DNA of 64,000 nucleotides from an uncultured Clostridia bacterium (GTDB lineage: Bacteria > Bacillota > Clostridia > Oscillospirales > Ruminococcaceae): NCBI GenBank assembly GCA_947627465.1, contig CANQWD010000004.1, forward strand, positions 1 through 64,000, given 5' to 3'. Positions 50,720-59,078 of the stretch are shown in pieces (the first letter of the stretch is position 1; each line of letters opens with the position of its first letter). The position numbers and the translations under genes are program-made. The notes below the pieces were generated by a model. It had not been told where the DNA came from. It saw nothing but the letters and a program-made list of their open reading frames with translations, and did no database searches.

Positions 50720-51243
50720 AAACGGCTATTTACCCGGGAAGCTTCGATCCCGTTACCAACGGACACATGGACATAATACAGAGAGCGTCGACCATGTTTG
50801 ATAAACTGATTGTCGTGGTTTTGATAAACCCCCTTAAGAGTTACAGTTTTTCCATTCCCGAGCGCGTCAAGCTGCTAAGCCAGGCGACAAAGGGAATAAA
50901 GAACATTGAGATAGACAGCTACGACGGCTTGCTTGCGGATTATTTTAAGAAGCACGACGTCGACGTTATAGTGAAAGGCTTGCGCGCGACTTCGGATTTT
51001 GAGTACGAATTTCAGATGGCGCACACCAACAAGGACTTAAACCCCAAGGCGGAGACGGTTTTTATTCCCGCAACCGCGAACACGACGTTTATTTCGTCGA
51101 GTATGGTCAAGCAGGTGGCGATGTTCGGCGGAGATCTGTCGAAATATGTTCCCGCGGTCATTCACGAGGAAATAAGCCGAAAACTGACAAGGGAGTTTGC
51201 CCAAAAAAGAAAAGCAGCCGCCGAAAAACGCGGAGAGGAATAA
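50716..51243 (+). CDS. coaD: Phosphopantetheine adenylyltransferase (175 aa)
   Basis: Catalyses the penultimate step of coenzyme A synthesis, adenylating 4'-phosphopantetheine. N-terminal nucleotidyltransferase motif YPGSFDPVTNGHMDII (residues 5-20; TxGH-type), KGLRATSDFEYEFQMA near 88 and ISSSMVKQVA near 126. It starts at a GTG overlapping the rsmD stop (GTGA). The C-terminus is slightly longer and more basic than usual. Confidence 0.96.
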   Translation: MKTAIYPGSFDPVTNGHMDIIQRASTMFDKLIVVVLINPLKSYSFSIPERVKLLSQATKGIKNIEIDSYDGLLADYFKKHDVDVIVKGLRATSDFEYEFQMAHTNKDLNPKAETVFIPATANTTFISSSMVKQVAMFGGDLSKYVPAVIHEEISRKLTREFAQKRKAAAEKRGEE

Positions 51244-51267
51244 TTATCGGGAAAGGACAAAATCATC

Positions 51268-51780
51268 ATGGAAAACAACTATGCAATAGAGGAACTTATA
51301 GACGCTCTTGAGGATCTTATTCACGACGCGGTGCGCGTGCCGTTCGGCAAAAAGAGCATGATCGACGTTGACAAGGTAGCCGATATAGTATCAGACATCA
51401 GAATAGCTCTGCCTACGGAGATCAAACAGGCGCAGAACGTCGTCGCCGACAAAAACAACATAATCGCCGACGCTAAGCGCGAAGCCGAACTTATTATACG
51501 CAAGGCCGAACAGCGCCGCGCGGAGCTTATCGATAACAACGAAATTATGAAAGAGGCGCAGCGCCGTTCCACGGAGATCATCAGACAGGCGCAAAATCAG
51601 GCTATTGACACTCGCGCGTCCACTACCGAATTCGCCGACAAGATGCTTGGAAAAATAGAGACTTTGCTTGCCGACGATATCAACAAGATCAGAGTTCTCC
51701 GTACCGGAATCAGCGGTTCTATGAACGGCATTCCCACGCCCCCTCAAAACATTGCTCCTCTTGAAAAACCGGGAGAATAA
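51268..51780 (+). CDS. Coiled-coil protein, often annotated as ATPase (170 aa)
   Basis: A helical protein with a long charged coiled coil (residues about 55-135: IIADAKREAELIIRKAEQRR, EAQRRSTEIIRQAQNQ), resembling ATP synthase b-subunit or DivIVA-type stalks. No nucleotide-binding motif is present, so 'ATPase' labels given to homologues reflect stalk similarity only. It follows coaD by 24 bp in the same transcript, a conserved clostridial position, and ends at a terminator. A cell-division or scaffold role is possible but unproven. Confidence 0.8.
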   Translation: MENNYAIEELIDALEDLIHDAVRVPFGKKSMIDVDKVADIVSDIRIALPTEIKQAQNVVADKNNIIADAKREAELIIRKAEQRRAELIDNNEIMKEAQRRSTEIIRQAQNQAIDTRASTTEFADKMLGKIETLLADDINKIRVLRTGISGSMNGIPTPPQNIAPLEKPGE

Positions 51781-51800
51781 ACGTCTGTTTTTTATCTTTT

Positions 51801-51857
51801 GGGCATCTCTAAAAATCTCGTTTGAGCAAAAACCGGTTTTTAGAGGTGCCCTTTTAT
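51801..51857 (+). terminator. Terminator of the uvrC-coaD operon
   Basis: GGGCATCTCTAAAAA pairs with TTTTTAGAGGTGCCC, followed by TTTTATAATTTT. Confidence 0.85.
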
Positions 51858-51889
51858 AATTTTGATATCCGCATTTCAAAACCAATGAT

Positions 51890-51914
51890 TTCTCCCCCGC
51901 GAAGCGGGAGAGAA
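51890..51914. repeat. REP-like hairpin upstream of sigK
   Basis: TTCTCCCCCGC pairs with GCGGGAGAGAA (one mismatch) around GAA. Same design as the hairpins at 85 and 24085. Confidence 0.5.
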
Positions 51915-52011
51915 AATGTTATTTTGAAGTGCGATTTTTATGTAATACTGCCCAAGCGTTGTCGAATATAATAATTTATCGCAGACTTTTGTCGAACTTC
52001 GGGAGGGCTTT

Positions 52012-52383
52012 ATGGGTATTTTACTGCTTAAACTGGCACTGCAAAATTTGTTATTTTTCGGGCTGCATTTTGAGGGAAAAAATATGTTCCCAAAACAGCT
52101 GTCGTCAAAAGAGGAGGCTGAATGTATCAAGGAAATGTCGGAGGGAAACGAACAAGCCCGCAATAAGCTGATAATTCATAATTTGCGGCTGGTGGCTTAT
52201 ATCGTAAACAAAAATTATCCCGACGCCCGCGACCCCGACGACCTTGTGTCTATCGGAACTATCGGACTTATCCGCGCCGTTGAGACTTTTGATTTCCGAA
52301 AGGGAAATCAATTCAGTACTTATGCTTCAAAATGTATAGATAATGCTATTGCACACTTTCGGAAACATTTCCTTGCAGCTTAA
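52012..52383 (+). CDS. sigK: Sigma-K, 5' part (pro-sequence and region 2), interrupted
   Basis: N-terminal part of the late mother-cell sporulation sigma factor. It begins with a hydrophobic pro-sequence (MGILLLKLALQNLLFFGL) like that removed from pro-sigma-K by SpoIVFB. FPKQLSSKEEAECIKEMSEG follows, then region 2: HNLRLVAYIVNKNYPD and DLVSIGTIGLIRAVETF. The true sequence runs to TYASKCIDN (codon AAT, 52342-52344); the last 12 codons (AIAHFRKHFLAA, then TAA) belong to the intervening element. GGGAGGG precedes the ATG. Alone it lacks regions 3 and 4 and cannot be a working sigma factor; joined to 59088-59456 it gives 233 residues, near the 241 of B. subtilis pro-sigma-K. Confidence 0.92.
   Translation: MGILLLKLALQNLLFFGLHFEGKNMFPKQLSSKEEAECIKEMSEGNEQARNKLIIHNLRLVAYIVNKNYPDARDPDDLVSIGTIGLIRAVETFDFRKGNQFSTYASKCIDNAIAHFRKHFLAA
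52336..52344 (+). other. Left recombination site of the sigK element
   Basis: ATAGATAAT, matching ATAGCTAAT at 59079-59087 at 8 of 9 positions with TAAT identical. Crossing over here joins codon Asn (AAT) to CAA at 59088 in frame and gives CIDNQIKMHFRK, the spacing of other sigma-K proteins (CIENEILMHLR in B. subtilis). The B. subtilis skin crossover is at the same Asn codon. Confidence 0.8.
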
Positions 52384-52412
52384 ATGCCTGTCAAAGCGGG
52401 CGTATATCAATA

Positions 52413-54056
52413 TTATTCGCACGCCGCCTTGATAAAAATATGCGCGTTTTCTCCGTCCCACTCTATGCGGTCGATTATCTGCCGCATAAAATTGCGCTTC
52501 TCAACTACCGTTAAGCTATCGAAACACTCTTTGAATTTTTTCAGCGAGTTCAGAATATTGTCGATAAGATTATCTCGCTCGATATTTTCCGCGCCGACAG
52601 ACACAAGTTCGGTAATCTCTTTTTTGAGCGTTTTTATTTCTCCGTCAAGGCTCTCTATTTCGGCTTTAGTGTAAGAGACCATTGCCGCGCTGTCTTCGGA
52701 TTTGGCGAGAGCTTCCATTAAATTAGCGATCATTTTTTGCTTTACGGCGATCTGCTTTTGCAGGTCGGATATTTTTTCGGAATTGTCGGCGGCGCTGTTA
52801 TTCGAATGTTTCATCAATAAATTCAACTGCTTTCCCACAACCGAATTCGGCTGACTGAATTTCAGGATCTCGTCGCAAATTAACTTGTCTAGCACGTTTC
52901 CGTTGACGTTTTTCATCTCGCATTTCGATTTGCGCGAACGCTCTTTAAATTCGCACATATAGCAAAATGTTTGAGTGCTGTCGGCGTTTTTTCGCTTGTT
53001 GGAATTGACGCGCGGGCGCATTATACTGCCGCAATTCGCACAGCGGACAAGTCCCGAAAAAATGCTGATCTCGTTTCGCACGGGACGGTAAAACGTTTTG
53101 TGCGCGTTCTCTCCTATCAAATTCTGCGCCTTTATCCATACGTCCGAGGGGATAATTCCCGTGTGCTTTCCCAGTGCGATTATCCATTCCTCCGGGGGAG
53201 TTCGGCGCTGCTGTCTGCCGGTTTGAGCGGTTCGGCGAAACGGCATAAGACCGCGCTTGCCGTCCGTTTCGGACAGCTCGAAGCAAACGCTACTTGAAAG
53301 GTCGTTGAAATAATCAATAGCGGATTTATCGGCAATACAATAAACGGGGTTTTTCAGAATATCTTTGACTGCCCGCAGGCGAAATTCGCGCCTCTCGCGG
53401 GTCTTTATATCGTGTTGAATAAGCCAAGCTGCGACTTTTGTCATTGACTGAAATTCCAAGAATTTTTCGTAGATCATTTTAACGGTTTTTATTTCGGCGG
53501 GCACTTGTTTTAACTTATACGCGGAGCGTTTTTTGCCCTCGCCGTCGATTATCTCCGTTTTTTCACCGACATACCCGAGCGGCGTCACACCGCCGAGCCA
53601 GCGCCCGGTTCGCGCCAGCAAAATAAGATTATCGCGTACTCTTTCGGCAATGGTTTCGCGCTCCAACTGCGCGAAAACCGCCGCTATATTCATCATTGCT
53701 CTGCCCATTGAGGTCGAGGTGTCGAACTGCTCCTTTATGCAGATAAACGCGGTGTGCATACCGTTCAGCTCTTCGATAAGGTTCGCGAAGTCGCCGACGT
53801 TGCGGCTTATCCTGTCCAAGCGGTAAACGACTATGCAATCGAAAGGAGCTTTTTTCGCTTCGGTCATCATCGCGCGGAACTGCGGTCTGTCAAGGTTTTT
53901 CGCGGAAAATCCCTCGTCTTCGTAAATAAAAATCTCATTGTCCGCCGCTTCGGGGAAATGACTTGAAATGTACTCTCGGCAAAGCTGTATCTGGTTTCCT
54001 ATGCTCTCGCCTTTGCCCGTGAATTTCGATTTTCTGGAATATATAGCGGTCTTCAT
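52413..54056 (-). CDS. Large serine recombinase of the sigK element (547 aa)
   Basis: SpoIVCA-type site-specific recombinase expected to excise the element. The N-terminal resolvase domain has the catalytic Ser10 in IYSRKSKFT, the active-site arginines in VVYRLDRISRN (near residue 80) and ERETIAERVRDNL near 130. A recombinase domain follows (about 165-290), then a zinc ribbon CANCGSIMRP...CYMCEF near 350-380 and a coiled coil (about 430-490) typical of large serine integrases. The gene ends 30 bp from the left sigK part and reads opposite to sigK. GAAAGGAGCAG precedes the ATG. No domain is missing. Confidence 0.93.
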   Translation of the reverse strand: MKTAIYSRKSKFTGKGESIGNQIQLCREYISSHFPEAADNEIFIYEDEGFSAKNLDRPQFRAMMTEAKKAPFDCIVVYRLDRISRNVGDFANLIEELNGMHTAFICIKEQFDTSTSMGRAMMNIAAVFAQLERETIAERVRDNLILLARTGRWLGGVTPLGYVGEKTEIIDGEGKKRSAYKLKQVPAEIKTVKMIYEKFLEFQSMTKVAAWLIQHDIKTRERREFRLRAVKDILKNPVYCIADKSAIDYFNDLSSSVCFELSETDGKRGLMPFRRTAQTGRQQRRTPPEEWIIALGKHTGIIPSDVWIKAQNLIGENAHKTFYRPVRNEISIFSGLVRCANCGSIMRPRVNSNKRKNADSTQTFCYMCEFKERSRKSKCEMKNVNGNVLDKLICDEILKFSQPNSVVGKQLNLLMKHSNNSAADNSEKISDLQKQIAVKQKMIANLMEALAKSEDSAAMVSYTKAEIESLDGEIKTLKKEITELVSVGAENIERDNLIDNILNSLKKFKECFDSLTVVEKRNFMRQIIDRIEWDGENAHIFIKAACE

Positions 54057-54184
54057 TTTACTGCTCCTTTCTGCGGTTATTTTAGATTATAATATTTTTA
54101 TGGAAGATATGTCTAAAAATGCGTTTCGTGTAATTATGTACAAACTCCGCCGCATATTATAAAAATGCCAAGGAGTTGACAGCA

Positions 54185-54379
54185 ATGTCCAAGTCTCAGA
54201 AAATAAACGTTATTATACATTTGCCCGAGGACAAGAGATCACTTGAAGCGCTTCAAGAGAAAACGAACGAGCTGTTCTGCAAAATCGTGGAAAAGAAGTT
54301 AAAAAACGCCGGTCTCTCCTACAAAGAAAGAGCCTATGTGGTAAAGAAGATCATCGAGAATTTGAAATCCGCTGCATAA
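54185..54379 (+). CDS. Small helical protein beside the recombinase (64 aa)
   Basis: MSKSQKINVIIHLPEDKRSL leads into a helical, charged body (ALQEKTNELFCKIVEKKLKN, then YVVKKIIENLKSAA). It has no similarity that I recognise. It is divergently placed 128 bp from the recombinase gene inside the sigK element, with CCAAGGAG before the ATG. Serine recombinases need a separate directionality factor to excise, and such factors are small and unrelated between systems, so this is the best candidate in the element; that role is inference from position and size. Confidence 0.75.
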   Translation: MSKSQKINVIIHLPEDKRSLEALQEKTNELFCKIVEKKLKNAGLSYKERAYVVKKIIENLKSAA

Positions 54380-54385
54380 TTTTAA

Positions 54386-54426
54386 GGCAACACCGCGCGC
54401 GAAACGCGGTCTTTGTGCGGTGTTGC
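54386..54426. repeat. Short family-1 remnant, copy 7
   Basis: GGCAACACCGC and GCGGTGTTGC, the two ends of family 1, lie only 41 bp apart with TTAA before and TTGA after. It now forms a compact hairpin that may help terminate the small gene before it. Its presence shows the family also invaded the sigK element. Confidence 0.7.
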
Positions 54427-54436
54427 TTGAACAAAA

Positions 54437-54465
54437 AAACGCGGAAGAAGATTCTCCGCGTTTTT
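54437..54465 (+). terminator. Terminator of the small element gene
   Basis: AAACGCGGA pairs with TCCGCGTTT (loop AGAAGATTC), with TTTTT at its end. Confidence 0.8.
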
Positions 54466-54482
54466 GTTTGCGTAAAAAGATC

Positions 54483-54514
54483 GAAACGCGGGAATTTAAA
54501 CGTTCCCGCGTTTC
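54483..54514 (-). terminator. Terminator of the mannanase gene
   Basis: A perfect 12-bp stem (GAAACGCGGGAA with TTCCCGCGTTTC), followed on the minus strand by GATCTTTTTACG. Confidence 0.8.
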
Positions 54515-54544
54515 ATTTGCCATTATGTTATTTTGTGCTTGCGA

Positions 54545-57500
54545 TTATCCGGGATAGCAGCAGCATACGGAGTAAACCGTGATGCCGTCGTCCTTTGCTC
54601 CGACATTGATCCTGTCGAGGGATCCGAAATCGGAACCAAACGCGCTTACCATATCCTTGTAGCTGAACTTCGCATAATTGTGACCGTTGGCAGTGCCGTT
54701 TTCAAACGACTGAACCTTTGCCCAATTTGCGCCGCCCGACCAGCTTTGCAGAATAAGCTCAAGATCGGAACCGGTGTACTCTACATAGAAGTAGCTGTCA
54801 GAAGTAATGGAGCTTGCCTCGAATTTGCCGCCATTCTTTGCAAGGTCAATGCTTACTGCCTGACCCCACGCGCCGCAGCTCGCTTCGCCCCAGAATGCCG
54901 ATACATAAGGATCGCTTTCCGTGGGCTTGTCATCGTCCTTATCGTCGTCCTTGTCGTCATCCTTGTCGTCATCCTTGTCGTCATTGCCGCTGTCGCCGCC
55001 GGTTACATAACTTGCGCTGTAAACAGTTATAGCGTCCTCAATTGCCGCAATATGGAATCTGTCAAGCTTGCCGCTGAAATCGGAAGAACCGAATTCGCTT
55101 ACCATATCTGCATAGCTGAACTTAGCATACTTGTGACCGTTTGCGCTGCCTGTTTCATAAGGAGTTACACGCGCCCAGCCTTCAGCGCCCGACCAGCTTT
55201 GAAGGATCAATCCAATGCTGCCGTCGCCTTTGTATTCAACATACACATAACCGTCTTTGGTAAATACAGACGGATCGAAGTCGCCGCCGATCTTCTTGGT
55301 ATCAAGAGATACCGCTTGATTCCATGCGCCGCAGGACGCATTGCCGCTGAAGAAGTTCGTTGTTTCTTCCTTATCGTCATCGCCTGTGGGAGCGATAACT
55401 TCTGTTTTGAGCGTTGCTCCGCATACCGTACACTCGGTATGCTTAGAACCGCTTGTTGTTGCGGTGGGCTTCTTATCAACAATCCAATCGCTTTCGTTGT
55501 GTCCCTTTGCGTGAATGGTTTCGGTGTAAGTGTCGCCGCAGTCGCCGCAAGTATACGTTATAATTCCATCTGTTGTGCAAGTCGCTTCCTTAGTGATCTT
55601 GGAAGTATAATTGTGAGTGTGGGGCTTTATGGGATCTACAAACTCGCGCTTCTCGGTATGACCGCATCTTTCGCACTTGTAGATCGAATAACCCGCTTCG
55701 GTTTCGGTAGGCTCTACCTTGCTTGAGAACTTCATATCGTGTCCAAGAGAGGGAATAGCCTCTGTATATGTATCGCCGCATTCACATGTAAATGTAACGG
55801 TACCCTGTTCGGTGCAAGTTGCCGATTTTGTTACCTTAGACGTATAGCTGTGTACATGAACGTCGCCGCCCTTATTAACGGTAAGCGTAAATACCGCTTC
55901 TTTATCGTTGCTAAATTTGAATACGAGATCATAAGTACCGTTATCAAGTGTTGCAAGATATTGACCGTTTATCATTGTCTGACTGCCGTTAACGGAGTAA
56001 TCAACACCGCCTACAAGCGTCTTATTGCCGTTGGAAACGGAATCTACGCTCTTTCCGTTAAGCACAAGATCAACTCTGACGCCGGAGGTTTTGCCGTCAT
56101 AAGTTCCGCTTGTATTGATGATGTATGGATCAAGGTCGATAGGCTTATCGTCCTTATATCCCATAATGTTATCTAAATAATATACGCCTGTTGTAACACT
56201 GCCGCCGTTGCCCGCATAAAGCGAGAACTGGTTGATTTTGGTCGTATCAAGCTTTGCGTTGCTGCTTTCCTGCCAACTTGCGAGCTTGAACTCGTCAAAC
56301 GGAACCTTAATGGTTTTAACACCCGTAAAATCTACCGTGATGTTTTTCTCGAAATATTTGTCGTTAGCGTCGCGCAGCTGCAAAGTGAAGCTGTTGCCCG
56401 AACCGTCGCCCTCGATATCAAACGAAATGCCTTTGAACGAGCTCATATCTTTAGCCGCTATCGGGTGGTTAACGCCGCAATATCCATCGCTGCCTGCAAC
56501 GTTATAGGTAAATGCCAAAGCCTTGCTGCCGTTTTTGTCAACAAGCTTAAGACCTACCTCATTACCGCCCTCATTCTTGGAATATGCCGCCCAAAGATCG
56601 TCGTCGCTCTCATATTTCTCGAACGTATCAAGCTCGTCGAGACCAGTCGTATCGGAAACGGCAACGTTCAATATGCTGTCCTCGCCCTCATAGAAGTCAA
56701 ACGTGATCTCTTTCGCGCCCGTTTTCAAGGTCTTGAGGAAAGACGCGCTGATAGTAACCGTATCGCCGTCTACAGTGTAATCGGAATTTTCGGAGAGTTT
56801 CTTGCCGTCAAACAAAAGTCCTCTAAACTCGCTTGTTTTCTTGTCCATTGTAATAACAATGTCACTGCAGGACTTGGGGTTTATGTCGACAGAAACGTCC
56901 GTAGGAGAAATTGTGGGTTTGGGAAGCTGGCTGTCCATTGTTATAACGGAGAACTTAGGAGAGTTGCCCGCCGTCATAATGATCTTCGCGCTGTGCTTTG
57001 TAAGCTCTTTGTCCTTAAGGAACGAAGACTTGATTTTAATGGTGTTTCCGTCCTTTGTGTAGTTGGAGCTTGAAAGCGTTTTGCCGTCAAATTCAACGCC
57101 GTTTATACTGCCCTCGTTGACTGTTACTTTTACTGTAACATCCTGTCCCGAAGCTCTGTCATAAGTATATTCGGACTGATCTGTGATGTTGATAATGTTC
57201 TTTTCGTTCATTATCTTAGCGGTGCCCATAAGAAGTTTTCTTGTGGACTCCGTCGCCGTTCCCTCGGGACCGTAAACGGTGTAGCCGTCATAGTCTTGAT
57301 AAAGGCTTCCGTCATCGAGGTAAGAAGCGATCATCCAATAGTTGAAGCCCTGATATTCGATATCCTCGAACGTCTTGCCCGTAATTATATCCATCCACTT
57401 CTGATAAGTAGAATCGCGCTTGGTTTTATCGGTAAGACCAAATTCTTCAAAGATAACGGGCTTATTGTATTTTTGTGTGGTTTCGGCATGGCGCTTGATC

Positions 57501-58543
57501 CAATTCGTATCGTCCTCGCCGCTGTCGCCGAATTTCAAGCCCCATTGATCCACATACATGTGAGGCGTACCGAAGTCAACGGTTTTCAAAGACATCAGCT
57601 TATCGAAATCCGCGCCTTCATAGCCGGAATAGGGGTAGTTGGGAAGTCCGGAAGAATTTATTTCGTTTCCGCTCAGATTGTAAAATCCCTCGTCGCCGAC
57701 AGATACCATGTGATTGGGATCAAGAGATTTTACATAAGCGCTCATTTCCTTTACCCAATTATAAAGTATATCGTCCTCGCAGCCGATATCGGCAGGACAG
57801 CGCGGCTCGTTGGAAAGTTCCCAAGCAAATACTGCCGAAGAATTCTTTAAAGTCTCGCCGGTATAATAATTTTTGTGGTTAAGGAGAGTTTTAACGTAGT
57901 CTTTATACCAGCCTTTCATTGTTTCGTTAGTATAAAACTCACAACAATCGGTTGTTTGTACTTTACCGGAGGATACCGATTTACCTTGCAGCATCTGATA
58001 CCATTTTACATACTGACCCATGCCGCCGAACGCTTCCCAATAGTTGGTGAACGTAATGATAAGCTTCATATCATGTTCTTCGGCTTGTTTGATAATGTAA
58101 TCGAGGCGGCGCAAACCGTCCGCGCCCTCGTTGACCTTGGGCTTTTTCTCGTCGTCATCCCAATACTGGAAGTATATGCCGTCTTTTTGACCGTCACCGT
58201 CGTTATTGCCTTCAAACACAGGATAACCGTTTTTGTCTACTTTGCCGGTTTTTCTGCCGACATCAAGGTTGCCCCAAATTCTTATTACCTTAAGTCCCAT
58301 ATCCTTTGCGTTGTCAAATACATTTTTGACTTCGCTGTCGGACTTGTACGTAAGATAATAGCAGTTAGTGCCTCCATAGTAGTACGGACTTCCATCGCAC
58401 ATAAAGCACCCGTTGTCTGCATAAACAAAATCTTCGGGATAAGTTTGTGCAGAAGTAATGCGATTTATCAACGGAATTGATGCTGCCACAACTACTGCTG
58501 CAACTGCGCCCGAGACAAACCGTTTCATGAATGTTTTACCCAC
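54545..58543 (-). CDS. Secreted modular GH5 (subfamily 7-type) endo-beta-mannanase (1332 aa)
   Basis: Signal peptide (1-33), then a GH5 barrel (about 36-450). The acid/base Glu246 is in WELSNEPRC, a pattern typical of GH5_7 mannanases, and the nucleophile Glu367 is in FEEFG. Two X2-like modules (451-540 and 542-632), a CBM11/CIA30-like module (635-800), a third X2-like module (805-892), a Cys-rich stretch with CxxC repeats (895-1050) and two copies of a module with CGAW(N/G)QAVS and LILQSWSG (1066-1182 and 1216-1328), probably carbohydrate binding, joined by a DDDK-repeat linker. No dockerin or sortase signal; it ends CCCYPG. It starts at a GTG 8 nt after AAGGAGG. It is the main cargo of the sigK element. 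Cellulase activity is the alternative. Confidence 0.88.
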   Translation of the reverse strand: MGKTFMKRFVSGAVAAVVVAASIPLINRITSAQTYPEDFVYADNGCFMCDGSPYYYGGTNCYYLTYKSDSEVKNVFDNAKDMGLKVIRIWGNLDVGRKTGKVDKNGYPVFEGNNDGDGQKDGIYFQYWDDDEKKPKVNEGADGLRRLDYIIKQAEEHDMKLIITFTNYWEAFGGMGQYVKWYQMLQGKSVSSGKVQTTDCCEFYTNETMKGWYKDYVKTLLNHKNYYTGETLKNSSAVFAWELSNEPRCPADIGCEDDILYNWVKEMSAYVKSLDPNHMVSVGDEGFYNLSGNEINSSGLPNYPYSGYEGADFDKLMSLKTVDFGTPHMYVDQWGLKFGDSGEDDTNWIKRHAETTQKYNKPVIFEEFGLTDKTKRDSTYQKWMDIITGKTFEDIEYQGFNYWMIASYLDDGSLYQDYDGYTVYGPEGTATESTRKLLMGTAKIMNEKNIINITDQSEYTYDRASGQDVTVKVTVNEGSINGVEFDGKTLSSSNYTKDGNTIKIKSSFLKDKELTKHSAKIIMTAGNSPKFSVITMDSQLPKPTISPTDVSVDINPKSCSDIVITMDKKTSEFRGLLFDGKKLSENSDYTVDGDTVTISASFLKTLKTGAKEITFDFYEGEDSILNVAVSDTTGLDELDTFEKYESDDDLWAAYSKNEGGNEVGLKLVDKNGSKALAFTYNVAGSDGYCGVNHPIAAKDMSSFKGISFDIEGDGSGNSFTLQLRDANDKYFEKNITVDFTGVKTIKVPFDEFKLASWQESSNAKLDTTKINQFSLYAGNGGSVTTGVYYLDNIMGYKDDKPIDLDPYIINTSGTYDGKTSGVRVDLVLNGKSVDSVSNGNKTLVGGVDYSVNGSQTMINGQYLATLDNGTYDLVFKFSNDKEAVFTLTVNKGGDVHVHSYTSKVTKSATCTEQGTVTFTCECGDTYTEAIPSLGHDMKFSSKVEPTETEAGYSIYKCERCGHTEKREFVDPIKPHTHNYTSKITKEATCTTDGIITYTCGDCGDTYTETIHAKGHNESDWIVDKKPTATTSGSKHTECTVCGATLKTEVIAPTGDDDKEETTNFFSGNASCGAWNQAVSLDTKKIGGDFDPSVFTKDGYVYVEYKGDGSIGLILQSWSGAEGWARVTPYETGSANGHKYAKFSYADMVSEFGSSDFSGKLDRFHIAAIEDAITVYSASYVTGGDSGNDDKDDDKDDDKDDDKDDDKPTESDPYVSAFWGEASCGAWGQAVSIDLAKNGGKFEASSITSDSYFYVEYTGSDLELILQSWSGGANWAKVQSFENGTANGHNYAKFSYKDMVSAFGSDFGSLDRINVGAKDDGITVYSVCCCYPG

Positions 58544-58576
58544 CGCGTTTTCCTCCTTAACTTAAAAACACACTTT

Positions 58577-58677
58577 AGTAATCGTTTTCAGTTAACCTAA
58601 TATTAACTGTGATTTTATTTTATCACAGCTTTTGATTTAAGTCAATATAATTTTCAAAAAATGTGTAATCGTTTTCA
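58577..58677 (-). promoter_or_regulatory. Mannanase promoter with two LacI/CcpA-type operators
   Basis: Minus strand TTGACT (58640-58645), 17 bp, TAAAAT (58617-58622). TGAAAACGATTACT (58577-58590) lies downstream of the start point and TGAAAACGATTACA (58664-58677) upstream of -35; both fit the catabolite-responsive/LacI-type consensus TGnAAnCGnTnnCA. TGTGAT-N8-ATCACA overlaps the -10 box. Repression by a sugar-responsive LacI-family protein or CcpA is likely. Confidence 0.7.
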
Positions 58678-58756
58678 GTTTTTCTCTGTTTGTTACAATT
58701 TTCCAACTCTATCTTTGTTGATTATTGCTATATGTTATTTTCAAAGTAGAAAATTT

Positions 58757-58800
58757 TAGGTAAATGCTCATAATATTTACCTAATCTGTTAGGTAAATAT
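58757..58800. promoter_or_regulatory. Palindromic TAGGTAAATAT sites
   Basis: ATATTTACCTA (58773-58783) and TAGGTAAATAT (58790-58800) are perfect 11-bp inverted copies 6 bp apart, with a third half-site TTTTAGGTAAAT from 58755. They may bind a protein or form a hairpin. The rest of 58801-59078 (AT-rich, then a GTCCGAT...ATCGGAC stem near 58952-58998) shows no convincing gene; it may contain the right recombinase-binding arm. Confidence 0.4.
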
Positions 58801-59078
58801 CAGCTTATAATTTACTTAAATTATAGAGCTACATTACTTAAAATATTTTTGGCAGTATTTCTTTGTACCTCGCATGACGGAGAAAACAGCCGAATATATT
58901 ATTCATATAATCACCGCGTCTTGTTCTGTTGATCAAGAGCCGCTGAACGCTTGTCCGATCTCCAAGGGGTAAGCTTTTCAAAATCGGACGAGAACAAAAG
59001 TGCGCGGGCGGGGTATTTTGTTCCGACGACCCTACATTATTATATAAGCGGCGCTGCAAGCGTTTCCGTTGATGTGTA

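Noticed and set aside
54545-55726. Long plus-strand frame opposite the mannanase 3' end
   Set aside because: It is a mirror of the repetitive, strongly coding minus strand, with no ribosome binding site and no domain.
58838-59059. Minus-strand frame of 73 codons at the right end of the sigK element
   Set aside because: No convincing ribosome binding site, odd composition and no recognisable motif.
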